This document shows, piece after piece, positions 17,712-26,008 of a DNA stretch of 64,000 nt. Both the position numbers and the translations under genes were made by a program. The notes under the pieces were generated by a model. That model ran no database searches. It was not told the DNA's origin and saw nothing but the letters and a program-made list of their open reading frames with translations. The stretch covers positions 1-64,000 of the forward strand of contig DASYKM010000245.1 of NCBI GenBank assembly GCA_035995425.1, in the 5' to 3' direction. Origin of the DNA: CADEED01 sp035995425. Its GTDB lineage: Bacteria > Pseudomonadota > Gammaproteobacteria > Steroidobacterales > Steroidobacteraceae. Each line of letters opens with the position of its first letter. Position 1 is the stretch's first letter.

Positions 17712-18284
17712 ATGACCGAGCTCAGTGCGCTGTGGCTGCCCATCCTGTTAGGCGCCGTTTTCGCGTTCATCGCCAGCAACATCATTCACATGGTGCTGCC
17801 GTGGCACAAGAACGAATACCCGCCGTTACCCGACGAGGAAAAGGCCCGCGCCGCAATCGGCGCGCTCAATGTGCCGCCCGGCGACTACATGCTGCCGCGC
17901 TGCAAATCCATGAAGGAGATGGGTTCGCCGGATTTCAAGGAAAAGCTGCGCCAGGGTCCCAACTGGATCATCACGGCGCTGCCGCCCGGGGATCACGGCA
18001 TGGCCGCAATGATGATTCAGTGGTTCGTGTTCCTGTTGCTCGTGGCATTTTTCTCGGCGTACATCGCCAGCCACGCGCTCGCGCCTGGCGCTCACTATGA
18101 CGAAGTGTTCCGCTACGTCGGCGCCACCGCGTTCATGGGGTTCTCGCTGGCGCAGGTGCCGCAGTCCATCTGGTACCGCCGCGCCTGGGGTACGACGTTC
18201 AAGCTCATGTTCGACGGACTGATCTACGCCTGCCTGGTCGCCGGCGCGTTCGGGTGGCTGTGGCCGAAGGCCATCGAGATGTGA
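17712..18284 (+). CDS. conserved four-helix membrane protein
   Basis: The 190-residue protein has hydrophobic segments at about 7-28, 98-121, 133-151 and 164-184. A soluble stretch between the first two contains PLPDEEKARAAIGALNVPPGDYMLPRC and KLRQGPNWIITALPPGDHG. The regular layout indicates a real inner-membrane protein, but I cannot name the family or a function. The in-frame GTG/ATG codons upstream (to 17661) lack a Shine-Dalgarno; GGAGATCGTC precedes the chosen ATG. It converges on the MFS gene across a long perfect palindrome. Confidence 0.75.
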   Translation: MTELSALWLPILLGAVFAFIASNIIHMVLPWHKNEYPPLPDEEKARAAIGALNVPPGDYMLPRCKSMKEMGSPDFKEKLRQGPNWIITALPPGDHGMAAMMIQWFVFLLLVAFFSAYIASHALAPGAHYDEVFRYVGATAFMGFSLAQVPQSIWYRRAWGTTFKLMFDGLIYACLVAGAFGWLWPKAIEM

Positions 18285-18304
18285 GGGAGGAGTGGTGCGG
18301 GCAG

Positions 18305-18367
18305 GGGCGGAAAAGGGGACATTCCTATTTTTCGCCGCGAAAAATAGGAATGTCCCCTTTTCCGCCC
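18305..18367. repeat. perfect 30-bp-arm palindrome (REP-like element)
   Basis: The arm GGGCGGAAAAGGGGACATTC plus CTATTTTTCG (18305-18334) is the exact reverse complement of 18338-18367, with a 3-bp loop. A further GTGGTGC/GCACCAC pair flanks it imperfectly. It is unrelated to the GGTACC hairpins but occupies the same kind of site, between convergent genes. The motif GGGGACATTCCTATTT resembles sequences I associate with REP elements and their tyrosine transposases in proteobacteria; that is recollection, not a search. The arms extend into the 3' coding end of the MFS gene. Confidence 0.85.
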
Positions 18368-19566
18368 GGCACCACCCTCAGGCAGATGAGCACGCAGAAG
18401 AACACGAACACGCCCGACACTAGATAGGGCGCGCCCGGCAACACCACGGGCGCCGCGGGCGTGGAGAAATAGCTGAACAGCTGCGTCATGAAGATGGGCG
18501 AGAAGATCGCGGCGACGCTGGCGAGACTCGCCACCGCCCCCTGCAGCTCGCCCTGCGCACTGGGTCCCGCCTGCTTCGACATCACGCTCTGCATCGCCGG
18601 ATTGGCGATGCCGCCGAGCGATCCCACCACGATCGCCGGGTAGATCATCCAGCCCTGCGGCACCAGCGCGTAGCCGATGAAGCCCAGGGTCATCAACAGG
18701 AATCCGACGACGATCGCGCGGCGCTCGCCGAGCTTGGGCACGGCGTAGCCGGTCAAACCGCCCATGACGATCACCGTCATGACGCCGACGAACGTCAGCG
18801 ACCAGCCGGTTTCGGCCGGACCCCAGCCGAACTTGTGCTGCGTGTAGAACATCCATACCGCGGGCAGCGAATCGTGCGCCATCTGGTAGAGGAACACGGC
18901 AAACAGCAACCCCGCGACCGTGGGTAGATGGGTCAGGCTCCTGAACGCGCCGAACGGATTGGCGCGCGCCCATTCGAAAGCCCGTCTTCTTTCGGGCGGC
19001 AACGACTCCGGCAACGCGAACAAGCCGAAAGCCACGTTCGCCAGCGCCAGCGCCGCGGCCACGAAAAACGGCGCGCGTACGTCGAAGTGCTCGGCCACGA
19101 ACCCGCCGATCACTGGCCCTAAAGTGAAACCGCTGCCCCAGGCCGCGCCGATCAATCCGAAGTTCTTGGCGCGGTTGCCGTCATCGCTGATGTCGCCGAT
19201 GTACGCGCCGGCGGTGGAGTACGACGCGCCGAACACGCCGGCGAACGCGCGGCCGACGAACAGCCAGGTCATCGACTTCGCGAGCCCGGTCAGCAGGAAA
19301 TCCACGCCGAACGCGAACAGCGAAAAGAGCAGCAGTGGCCGCCGACCGAAGCGGTCGCTGAGATTTCCGAACACGGGCGCCATGAAGAACTGCAGCAGCG
19401 CGTACACCGCCATCAGGTAGCCGCTCCAGTCCGCGGCCGTGCTCACGGGCTCACCGGTGAGCTGCATGATCACCGTGGGCAGCGAGGGGATGATGATTCC
19501 GAAGCCCAGACTGTCGATGAATACAGACAGCAGGACGAACGTCAGCGCGGCGCGGGATGAAGTCAT
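18325..19566 (-). CDS. MFS transporter, TetA-like
   Basis: The 413-residue inner-membrane protein has 12 hydrophobic segments and the drug:H+ antiporter-1 signature. Motif A-like GNLSDRFGRRPLLL follows the second helix, and SLGFGIIIPSLP lies in the first helix. It is of the TetA/TCR40 type; the family exports drugs or metabolites by proton exchange, and the substrate is not deducible. The start is taken at 19566 (MTSSRAAL); an ATG four codons upstream is equally possible. The last residues (KGDIPIFRGEK) are encoded by one arm of a perfect palindrome, so the natural C-terminus was probably replaced when the element arrived. It diverges from the sigma-factor gene with about 90 bp between. Confidence 0.9.
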   Translation of the reverse strand: MTSSRAALTFVLLSVFIDSLGFGIIIPSLPTVIMQLTGEPVSTAADWSGYLMAVYALLQFFMAPVFGNLSDRFGRRPLLLFSLFAFGVDFLLTGLAKSMTWLFVGRAFAGVFGASYSTAGAYIGDISDDGNRAKNFGLIGAAWGSGFTLGPVIGGFVAEHFDVRAPFFVAAALALANVAFGLFALPESLPPERRRAFEWARANPFGAFRSLTHLPTVAGLLFAVFLYQMAHDSLPAVWMFYTQHKFGWGPAETGWSLTFVGVMTVIVMGGLTGYAVPKLGERRAIVVGFLLMTLGFIGYALVPQGWMIYPAIVVGSLGGIANPAMQSVMSKQAGPSAQGELQGAVASLASVAAIFSPIFMTQLFSYFSTPAAPVVLPGAPYLVSGVFVFFCVLICLRVVPGGKGDIPIFRGEK

Positions 19567-19656
19567 GGGGGCGGCCATTGTCCGGCATATGTCCCATTGC
19601 GTGCTAGAGTTTCGCGGCGCTGCATCCACGTTCAATTCGGCCGCGTAGAACACTTC

Positions 19657-20223
19657 ATGAACCGGATCGATACCTTGCCGCCGGAGATCGAGCTTGCCCA
19701 GCTGCTGCAGAAATGCGCGGCCCAGGACACGACCGCCTTCCGCAAGTTGTACGACAAGACCTCGCCCATTCTGTTCGCGCGCCTGCTGCGCATGTTGCGG
19801 CGGCGGTCGGTGGCGGAAGAGGTGTTGCAGGACGTCTACGTCCGCATCTGGCAGCGTGCCGCTCAATTCGAAGCGCACCGCGGCCGCGCGCTCGCCTGGA
19901 TGGTGACCATCGCCCGCTACTGCGCCATCGATCTGATGCGCCGCGAGCGCATGACGCTGGTCTCGGACGACACCATCGCGGAAATTCCCGACGAATCGGC
20001 CGCCGAGGCCGGCGGCCTCGAGAAGCCTAACAACTTCGACCACTGCATCGGACAGTTGAACGACAACACGCGAAAATGCCTCACGCTCGCGTTCGTGGAA
20101 GGCCGCTCGCACGATGAAATCGCGCAGCTCACCACCAATCCGCTGGGCAGCGTGAAGAGCTGGATCCGGCGCGGGTTGCTCGCGCTCAAGGAGTGCCTGT
20201 CGCCCGGAGGCCAGGCGACATGA
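19657..20223 (+). CDS. ECF sigma factor (SigK-like)
   Basis: The 188-residue protein has region 2 (AFRKLYDKTSPILFARLLRM; VLQDVYVRIWQRAAQFEAHR with the AWMVTIARYCAIDLMRR core helix). Region 4 is LAFVEGRSHDEIAQLTTNPLGSVKSWIRRGL, a helix-turn-helix for -35 recognition. It is translationally coupled to the anti-sigma gene by an ATGA overlap, the usual SigK/RskA-type arrangement. It should direct RNA polymerase to a small envelope-linked regulon, probably including its own operon. The large DUF11 surface protein immediately downstream is a candidate target (inference from position). Confidence 0.92.
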   Translation: MNRIDTLPPEIELAQLLQKCAAQDTTAFRKLYDKTSPILFARLLRMLRRRSVAEEVLQDVYVRIWQRAAQFEAHRGRALAWMVTIARYCAIDLMRRERMTLVSDDTIAEIPDESAAEAGGLEKPNNFDHCIGQLNDNTRKCLTLAFVEGRSHDEIAQLTTNPLGSVKSWIRRGLLALKECLSPGGQAT

Positions 20224-20891
20224 AGAGCGCCAATCGCGAACTGGTGGACCGCCTCGCGGCGGAATACGTACTCGGCACCCTGCGCAACCGCGCGCGCCGG
20301 CGTTTCGAGCGCTGGCTGCTGTCGCCGCAGGTGGGGGCACTCGTGAAAGCCTGGGAAGACAGGCTCGCGGGCCTGGAACCGCAGCTGCTGCCGGTGCCGC
20401 CGCCGGCTACCGTGTGGCGCGGCATCGAGACCACGCTCGGGCTGCGCAGACTCCAACGCCAACCCGCCATGCGCTGGCTGGCCATCGCCGCGTCGCTGAT
20501 CTTCTTCGTCGTGGTCGGCGTGTTCGTCACCCACAAACCCGAGCCGCCGCTCACGCAACGGTCGTTCCTGCAGGCCGACCCGCAGACTATCTACTGGCGC
20601 GTCGAGATCCTCGGCGACAACCAGGAGCTCGGGCTGCACGTGAACGTGGTGCACGACCTCGCGCCCGGCAAGTCGCACGAACTGTGGGCGCTGCCCGACG
20701 GCGGCGGTGCGCCGGTCTCGCTCGGCCTCATGCCGCACACCGGCGACCATCACCGCGTGCTCAGCGCCGCGCAGCGCGCAGCGCTCGCGAACTCGCACCA
20801 GATCGCGGTCAGCCTGGAGCCCGAAGGGGGCTCGCCCACCGGGGCGCCAACCGGCCCGGTCCTGCTGGTAGCACCATTGTCGAAGGTCTGA
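20220..20891 (+). CDS. anti-sigma factor (RskA/anti-sigma-K type)
   Basis: The 223-residue protein has an N-terminal cytoplasmic helical domain (ELVDRLAAEYVLGTLRNRAR, then RRFERWL). One membrane helix follows at about 83-104, and then a periplasmic anti-sigma-K domain (QTIYWRVEILGDNQELGLHV, ending PTGPVLLVAPLSKV). The HxxxCxxC zinc motif is absent, as in RskA types. It starts inside the sigma-factor stop codon (ATGA). It likely holds the sigma factor inactive at the membrane until the periplasmic domain is processed; the release signal is unknown. Confidence 0.9.
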   Translation: MKSANRELVDRLAAEYVLGTLRNRARRRFERWLLSPQVGALVKAWEDRLAGLEPQLLPVPPPATVWRGIETTLGLRRLQRQPAMRWLAIAASLIFFVVVGVFVTHKPEPPLTQRSFLQADPQTIYWRVEILGDNQELGLHVNVVHDLAPGKSHELWALPDGGGAPVSLGLMPHTGDHHRVLSAAQRAALANSHQIAVSLEPEGGSPTGAPTGPVLLVAPLSKV

Positions 20892-21002
20892 AAGCGGCTG
20901 CCCGGAAGGGTGTGAAGTCGTTCTCAATCCGGGACTTACGGGCGCCTGCATTATGAGAGGTGCGCCCGACTGCAGCGCAGCGCGGCTGCCAAAATTGCCC
21001 CC

Positions 21003-24000
21003 ATGAGAGAGCCGTCCGGTCACGGCATCCGTGGCCTCAAAAGCCGCGGATGTCGCCTTGCGTTGCTGGTGCTCGCGCTATTCGGCGCGAACACGGCCGG
21101 CGCGCAGGCGATCACGCGCTTCGTGCGCGACACCGGCCACATCAACTTCGTGACCACCGGCGGCTCGCTGCGCAACAGCGACACCAACACCTGCAACCTC
21201 AACGCCACCAGCACCACGGCGCTGTCGGGTATTCCCGTTGGCACCACCATTCGCAATGCCTACCTGTACTGGGGCGGTTCAGGCGGCTCGGCCGACACTT
21301 CGGTCACGCTGAACGGCAATACCGTCACCGCCTCGCGCACCTTCGCGGCGACCTATACCGGCGTCACTCCCAACCTGCCGTTCTTCGGCGCCTTCGCCAA
21401 CGTCACCAGCATCGTGACCGGCAACGGCAATTACACTTTCGGCGGCCTCACCGTGGTCACCGGCTCGCCGCATTGCGACGTCAGCGCGGTAGTTAGCGGC
21501 TGGAGCCTCATCGTCATCTACGAATCGGCCAGCGAGCGGCTGCGCGCCATCAACCTGTACGACGGCCTGGCGCCCTTTCGCGGCAGCCAGGTGGTGTTGA
21601 CCCCCGACGGCTTCCGCGTTCCCGCCGCCAGCATCGACGGACGCATCGCGGTGTTCACGCTCGAAGGCGACCCGGCCAACTCCGACCAGATGAACGGCAT
21701 CGACGAGGCGTTGCGCTACAACGGCAGCCTGCTCGACGACGGCCTCAACGTGCCGGGCAGCGTGCCCACCATTCAGCAGTTCGACGGCACCATCAACACG
21801 CAGGGCATCCAGACCAGCTACGGCATCGACGTCGACCAGTACGACATCAGCGCGCTGCTGTCGCCGGGCCAGACGAGCGGCACGACTACCTACTCGGCCG
21901 GCGCCGACCTGGTGTTGTTGATGGCGCAGATCGTCAGCGCCACGTCCGATCCGGCGGTCGACCTCGCCGTGACCAAGACCCACGCGGGCACCTTCGTGGC
22001 CGGCGCCACCGGCACGTACGCCATCACCGTGTCGAACTCGGCGAGCGCCGAGCGTGAAGACAACACCGTCACCGTGAAGGACACGCTGCCCGCCGGTCTC
22101 ACCTACAACTCCGCGAGCGGCAGCGGCTGGACCTGCGGCGCCGTCGGCCAGCTGGTGACCTGCACGCATCCCGCCACGCTCAACCCGGGCGCCTCGTTCC
22201 CGGTGCTGAACATCGTGGTCAACGTCGCCGAGACAGCGGCCGCTTCGGTGACCAACAGCGTTACGGTCAGCACGCCGAGCTATGAGCTCGTGACGACTAA
22301 CAACACGACCACGGACGTCACCGCGACCATCGACCCGACGCTTTCGACCTCGACCAAGACGGTGGTCGATCTCAGTGGCGGCGAAGCCTCACCGGGCGAC
22401 ACGCTGCGTTACACGATCACCCTGAACGAAAGTGCCGGCGGGCAGGCCATCAACGTCTCGCTGACCGACAGCATTCCCGACAACACCACCTTCGGCGGTT
22501 TCGTCTCGATTCCCGCGGGCGCCACCAGCGCCTTCGCGGGACCGCCAGCCGGCACCAACAACAACGGTCAGATCACGGTCTCCGGCATTACGGTGTCGGC
22601 CAGCAGCGCGGTCACCGTGGTGTTCGATGTGACGGTGATCGCCGGCACCGCGCCCGGCGAAACCATCGACAACACGGCGACGGTCACGAATCCGAACGGC
22701 CCGGAGAACAATCCGGCGGCACCGCAGGTGATCGTGAATCCTTCGCTGATTCCGAGTGCCGGCGTGAAATTCCTGTACTTGCGCCGCGACGCGGCCAACG
22801 TGCGCTCGCTGTCGCGCAATCGCCCGAGCGCCGCCGATACGAACGAAAACGTCGCCACCGGCGGCTCGTCCACCTGGGTCATCACACCCGCGCTGCAGAA
22901 AGCGCTGGTCGTGCCCACGGGCAATATTCCCGTGCGCCTGTGGCTGTCGCGCAATGGCGGCACCGGCGCCCGCAACGTCACGGTCACGCTCATCTCGAGC
23001 GCGGGCGGCTTGAGCGTCACGCAGACGCAGTCGGTGAACCCGAACAACAGCACCACGACGCCGGCGCTCGTGAGCTTCACGCTCGCCAACGCCACGCTGC
23101 GCACCGTGCCGGTGGGCGCCACGCTCACCCTGACCGTGGCCAACGCCGCGGGCGCCAACACCGTGACGATCTGGCCGAACGGCAACGCCGGTACGACCGG
23201 CGTGGTGCCTAACAACTCGCGCGTCGAGCTCAATACCACCACGGTCATCAACATCGACAGCGTGAGCACGTACAGCGCCGCGTTCAACGGTGGCGTGGCG
23301 CAGACCACGTTCTACCCCGGCACGAATGTGTTCGTTCGCGCGCAGATCAGCGATCCGTTCGGCAGCTTCGATATCTCGAGTGCGCGCATCACCATCATCG
23401 ATCCGGCCAACGTGACGCAGGTGAACAACCAGCTCATGACGGCGCAGGGCGCGCCGGCCACCTGCAATTCGCTCACCGCCTCCACCTGTATCTTCCAGTA
23501 CCAGTACACCGTGCCCGCCTCGCCGTCGCTCGGCGGCTGGACGGTGCGCGTCACCGGCAATGAAGGCGTGGAGGGCACGGTCACCGACCTCGGCGTCGGT
23601 AGCTTCACCGTGGTGATCCCGCAGCCGTCACTGACCATCCTCAAGACCTCGACGGTGCTGTCGGACCCGGTGAACAACACCACCAATCCGAAACGCATTC
23701 CTCAGGCCGTGGTGCGTTATGACGTGACCGTGACCAACAGCGGGCCGGGCACCGTGGACGCAAGCACGCTCGAAATCTCCGATCCGATTCCGGCCAACTC
23801 GGCGATGTACGTGTCGACCGCCTCGGGCAATCCTGTCGTGTTCATCAACGGTGCGACCGCCAGCGGGCTCACCTACACGTACGCCACCAACGTTACGTAT
23901 TCATCGACGGGATTGAGCGGGCCGTATACCTACACGCCCTCGCCCGACGTGAATGGCTTCGATCCCGCGGTGCGCGCCGTGCGTATCGTGCCTGCGGGCG

Positions 24001-24068
24001 TCATGTCCGCCGCGAGCGGCGGCAACAATCCAGCATTCACGATCCAGTTCCGCGTGCGGATCAACTGA
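21003..24068 (+). CDS. large secreted DUF11-repeat surface protein
   Basis: The 1021-residue protein begins with a long basic leader and signal peptide (to about residue 36, GAQA). A DUF3344-like domain follows (about 37-315; AYLYWGGSGGSADTSVTLNG and WSLIVIYES). DUF11 beta-sandwich repeats come next: DLAVTKTHAGTFVAG at about 319, a second at about 445-575, and a last at about 873-1021 (SLTILKTSTVL with VTNSGPGTVD). The centre (about 580-870) holds Ig-like Thr/Asn/Val-rich strands. There is no membrane anchor or sorting tail, so it is probably exported across the outer membrane or loosely attached. It lies 110 bp after the anti-sigma gene, suggesting a link to that regulatory pair. Thr/Ala/Asn-rich codons give a locally distinct composition. 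Confidence 0.85.
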   Translation: MREPSGHGIRGLKSRGCRLALLVLALFGANTAGAQAITRFVRDTGHINFVTTGGSLRNSDTNTCNLNATSTTALSGIPVGTTIRNAYLYWGGSGGSADTSVTLNGNTVTASRTFAATYTGVTPNLPFFGAFANVTSIVTGNGNYTFGGLTVVTGSPHCDVSAVVSGWSLIVIYESASERLRAINLYDGLAPFRGSQVVLTPDGFRVPAASIDGRIAVFTLEGDPANSDQMNGIDEALRYNGSLLDDGLNVPGSVPTIQQFDGTINTQGIQTSYGIDVDQYDISALLSPGQTSGTTTYSAGADLVLLMAQIVSATSDPAVDLAVTKTHAGTFVAGATGTYAITVSNSASAEREDNTVTVKDTLPAGLTYNSASGSGWTCGAVGQLVTCTHPATLNPGASFPVLNIVVNVAETAAASVTNSVTVSTPSYELVTTNNTTTDVTATIDPTLSTSTKTVVDLSGGEASPGDTLRYTITLNESAGGQAINVSLTDSIPDNTTFGGFVSIPAGATSAFAGPPAGTNNNGQITVSGITVSASSAVTVVFDVTVIAGTAPGETIDNTATVTNPNGPENNPAAPQVIVNPSLIPSAGVKFLYLRRDAANVRSLSRNRPSAADTNENVATGGSSTWVITPALQKALVVPTGNIPVRLWLSRNGGTGARNVTVTLISSAGGLSVTQTQSVNPNNSTTTPALVSFTLANATLRTVPVGATLTLTVANAAGANTVTIWPNGNAGTTGVVPNNSRVELNTTTVINIDSVSTYSAAFNGGVAQTTFYPGTNVFVRAQISDPFGSFDISSARITIIDPANVTQVNNQLMTAQGAPATCNSLTASTCIFQYQYTVPASPSLGGWTVRVTGNEGVEGTVTDLGVGSFTVVIPQPSLTILKTSTVLSDPVNNTTNPKRIPQAVVRYDVTVTNSGPGTVDASTLEISDPIPANSAMYVSTASGNPVVFINGATASGLTYTYATNVTYSSTGLSGPYTYTPSPDVNGFDPAVRAVRIVPAGVMSAASGGNNPAFTIQFRVRIN

Positions 24069-24197
24069 AGCAACGCTCGGTTGCACCGGATCGAAGCGAT
24101 TTCGGGGCAGATGCACCCATCCTGGGATGTCATTTTCCAGACGAGCTGTCAGAAGGCCGATTTGCGGCGTTTCCCGGCGTTTTTGCCCGCGGCGGAG

Positions 24198-24214
24198 TTG
24201 GCACGCAGATTGCT
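24198..24214 (+). promoter_or_regulatory. sigma-54 (RpoN) -24/-12 promoter
   Basis: TTGGCACG-N4-TTGCT matches the sigma-54 consensus (YTGGCACG-N4-TTGCW) at every position. Transcription should begin near 24225. No gene starts within 170 bp downstream, but a strong terminator ends at 24312, so the product looks like a short RNA. Two TGCACC half-sites 30 bp apart (24082-24087 and 24112-24117) lie at activator distance; their relevance is a guess. Confidence 0.8.
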
Positions 24215-24224
24215 TTATCTAGTC

Positions 24225-24312
24225 CGTCTGCGGAATGTTCTCCTCCCCCCTCGTGAGACTTTTTGCTGGACAGACGCGTACAGGAACGGAAGGGCCTGTA
24301 CGCGTTTTTTTT
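24225..24312 (+). ncRNA. candidate sigma-54-dependent small RNA, about 87 nt
   Basis: The interval runs from the start predicted by the sigma-54 promoter to a textbook intrinsic terminator. It contains an unpaired pyrimidine run UUCUCCUCCCCCCUCG (24238-24253), complementary to GGAGG Shine-Dalgarno sequences, as in C-rich regulatory sRNAs. CGTCTG (24225-24230) can pair with CAGACG (24271-24276) and would compete with the foot of the terminator stem. No credible open reading frame ends inside it. This is inference from signals alone. Confidence 0.6.
24274..24312 (+). terminator. Rho-independent terminator
   Basis: An 11-bp perfect stem ACGCGTACAGG/CCTGTACGCGT with a 10-nt loop is followed by eight T. 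The stretch 24069-24399 between the DUF11 gene and the next CDS otherwise holds only the sigma-54 promoter and the RNA candidate. Confidence 0.92.
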
Positions 24313-24399
24313 CGCCTCGAAGAAACGGGGAAGCGGCTCATACGCCGAGGTAATCCCCGCTGACAGGACGGCCGCCTGGCGGCGAATAAAGTCGGCGGC

Positions 24400-24873
24400 A
24401 TGCGCGCCTTATTCTTTTCCGTTCTATGGCTCACCGCCGGCGTCTGCGCCGCTTCCAACTACCGTGACGTGCAGCGCGCGGTCGACGACGACCAGATGCT
24501 GCAGAGCGCCGGCGTCACGCCGGCCGATGCGCAGCTGCGCAAGCAGTGCTCGGCGGCCGTGGTGGAAACCGACGATCCGCCCGAGTTCTTCGACTGCGTC
24601 TATGTCCAGACCGCCAAGGACCTGAATCTCTTCAGCCTGGAAGACGGATACCTGATGTCCGAGCTGCAGCTGACGCTCAACAACATGGACGGCGTGGCAC
24701 TGCAGCACATGGGCCGCTATTCGCAGGTGCAGATCTTCAGCGGCGATCGCGTGACCGCGCTCTACATCCACGGCAAGCGGTGGATCGATCCGGGGCAAAC
24801 CGAAGGCGTGTACCAGTGGCTGGTCGGGCACGGGGTCCACGCGCGCGAACCGCGTAAGTGGATCGGGCCCTGA
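24400..24873 (+). CDS. small secreted protein, 157 aa
   Basis: A signal peptide (about residues 1-18, VCAAS) is followed by a compact domain. It has two cysteines bracketing ETDDPPEFF and a C-terminal RVTALYIHGKRWIDPGQTEGV block. I do not recognise the family; export to the periplasm or outside is likely. It starts 88 bp after the terminator of the RNA candidate, so it is probably transcribed separately. It converges on the 24906 gene with 32 bp between. Confidence 0.65.
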   Translation: MRALFFSVLWLTAGVCAASNYRDVQRAVDDDQMLQSAGVTPADAQLRKQCSAAVVETDDPPEFFDCVYVQTAKDLNLFSLEDGYLMSELQLTLNNMDGVALQHMGRYSQVQIFSGDRVTALYIHGKRWIDPGQTEGVYQWLVGHGVHAREPRKWIGP

Positions 24874-24905
24874 CAATTTTTCATCGCGCCTGTGGTTGAG
24901 CGCGT

Positions 24906-25322
24906 CTACCTGAGGTGCACGCGATAGAAAACCACGTACTCGCCTTCGCCCGGATCGATTTCGAGACACCAGCCGTTGTCTTTCTTGTCGCGATACAGAT
25001 TCGCGGCGATCCAGCCCACCACCGGCGTGCGACGCAGCCCGGGCGTGAGAATGCGCGCGCGCACGTCGTTGTTTCTCGGAAAGGGCAGCGGCACAAGCCC
25101 GGGTGTCGGATCGAGCAGTTGCGAGCTTTCGATGTTCGTCGGCGTGCGTTTCCGCGCCGCCTTGGCGTCGAGGTCGAGCCGATGAGGAATGTCGAGCGGC
25201 GCGGCCGACGCAACCAGCGCTTTGCCGGTGTCGTCACCGGCAATACCGCGCGCGGGCGCAAACATGAGCGATGCCACAAGCGTGCAGAGCGCGAACCCGA
25301 ACATGCGACCCTCGCGGAGCAT
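24906..25322 (-). CDS. small secreted protein, 138 aa
   Basis: The hydrophobic leader (FGFALCTLVASLMFAPARGIAG) indicates export; the true start may be the ATG at 25304, six codons in. The mature part ends with a beta-rich block, GWCLEIDPGEGEYVVFYRVHL. No family recognised. The 224 bp upstream to the next gene holds no other gene that I can support. Confidence 0.6.
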   Translation of the reverse strand: MLREGRMFGFALCTLVASLMFAPARGIAGDDTGKALVASAAPLDIPHRLDLDAKAARKRTPTNIESSQLLDPTPGLVPLPFPRNNDVRARILTPGLRRTPVVGWIAANLYRDKKDNGWCLEIDPGEGEYVVFYRVHLR

Positions 25323-25546
25323 CGAACGACCTCGCCGGATTTTTCGTTGCGATCAGGTTAGAAGCCGGTGCGCCTCGCTCGCAATAGATGGATTCGTGAT
25401 TCGTCCGGTTCGTGAAGGAAGTCGCGATTATTGTCAGGTTGCCCGATTGCGCCACGGCCTCGCCACTAAGAGATGTTTGCGTGAACTGCTTCTTGCGTCA
25501 CATCACGCGGCAGGCGTAGCTTCCATCTCACAACACGAGGTGTGAC

Positions 25547-26008
25547 ATGGCCCGCGTACCCGTTGTCGACTCTCCCTGCCCAATCGCCGGCAAGCAGCTG
25601 CCGCGCGGTGCCACCGAGCACTGCACGCTCTGCGACCGCTCCGTCCACGATCTCGATCGCATGAATTCCCGCGAGCGCACCGGGTTCATGAGCTCGTGCA
25701 GCGGCAAGGTCTGCGTGGCTTACACCGTGCGCGTACCGGTAAGCACATTGCGCAAACGGGGTCTTGCTGCCGCGGCTGTCGTTGGGACCATGGCCGCCGC
25801 GGCGCTCGTCAGCCTGCCCGCGGCCGCGGAAGAACCATTGGTCGAAGGCATGTCGCCGGTCGCCAATCCGAACGCGCTGCCGAACTGCGATGACTATGAG
25901 GATTGGGTGATCGTCGGCGGAGTGCAGAAGGGCGACCAGGCCGAATGGAAGGACGACGGCAAAGACGCGCCGCCGGATCTTCCCGTCATCGACGACGACG
26001 GCCGATAG
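25547..26008 (+). CDS. CxxC-motif membrane protein
   Basis: The N-terminal 55 residues carry CPIAGKQLPRGATEHC, TLCDRSVHDLDRMNSRER and SCSGKVCVAY. This Cys pattern closely resembles the short C-x2-C/VHDL leader found before membrane segments in many Bacteroidetes and some gammaproteobacterial proteins. A membrane helix follows at about 70-90 (GLAAAAVVGTMAAAALVSLP), then a short acidic tail rich in Asp/Pro. It could bind a metal on the cytoplasmic side; function unknown. Its stop codon directly abuts the stop of the convergent transglutaminase gene (TAGCTA). Confidence 0.7.
   Translation: MARVPVVDSPCPIAGKQLPRGATEHCTLCDRSVHDLDRMNSRERTGFMSSCSGKVCVAYTVRVPVSTLRKRGLAAAAVVGTMAAAALVSLPAAAEEPLVEGMSPVANPNALPNCDDYEDWVIVGGVQKGDQAEWKDDGKDAPPDLPVIDDDGR

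Noticed and set aside
19567..20340. Long N-terminal extension of the MFS gene
   Set aside because: It runs antisense through the sigma-factor gene; the MFS signature starts at MTSSRAAL.
24235..24363. Short frame MFSSPLVRLF running through the terminator
   Set aside because: It reads through the hairpin and T-run with no ribosome site, so it is not a credible gene.
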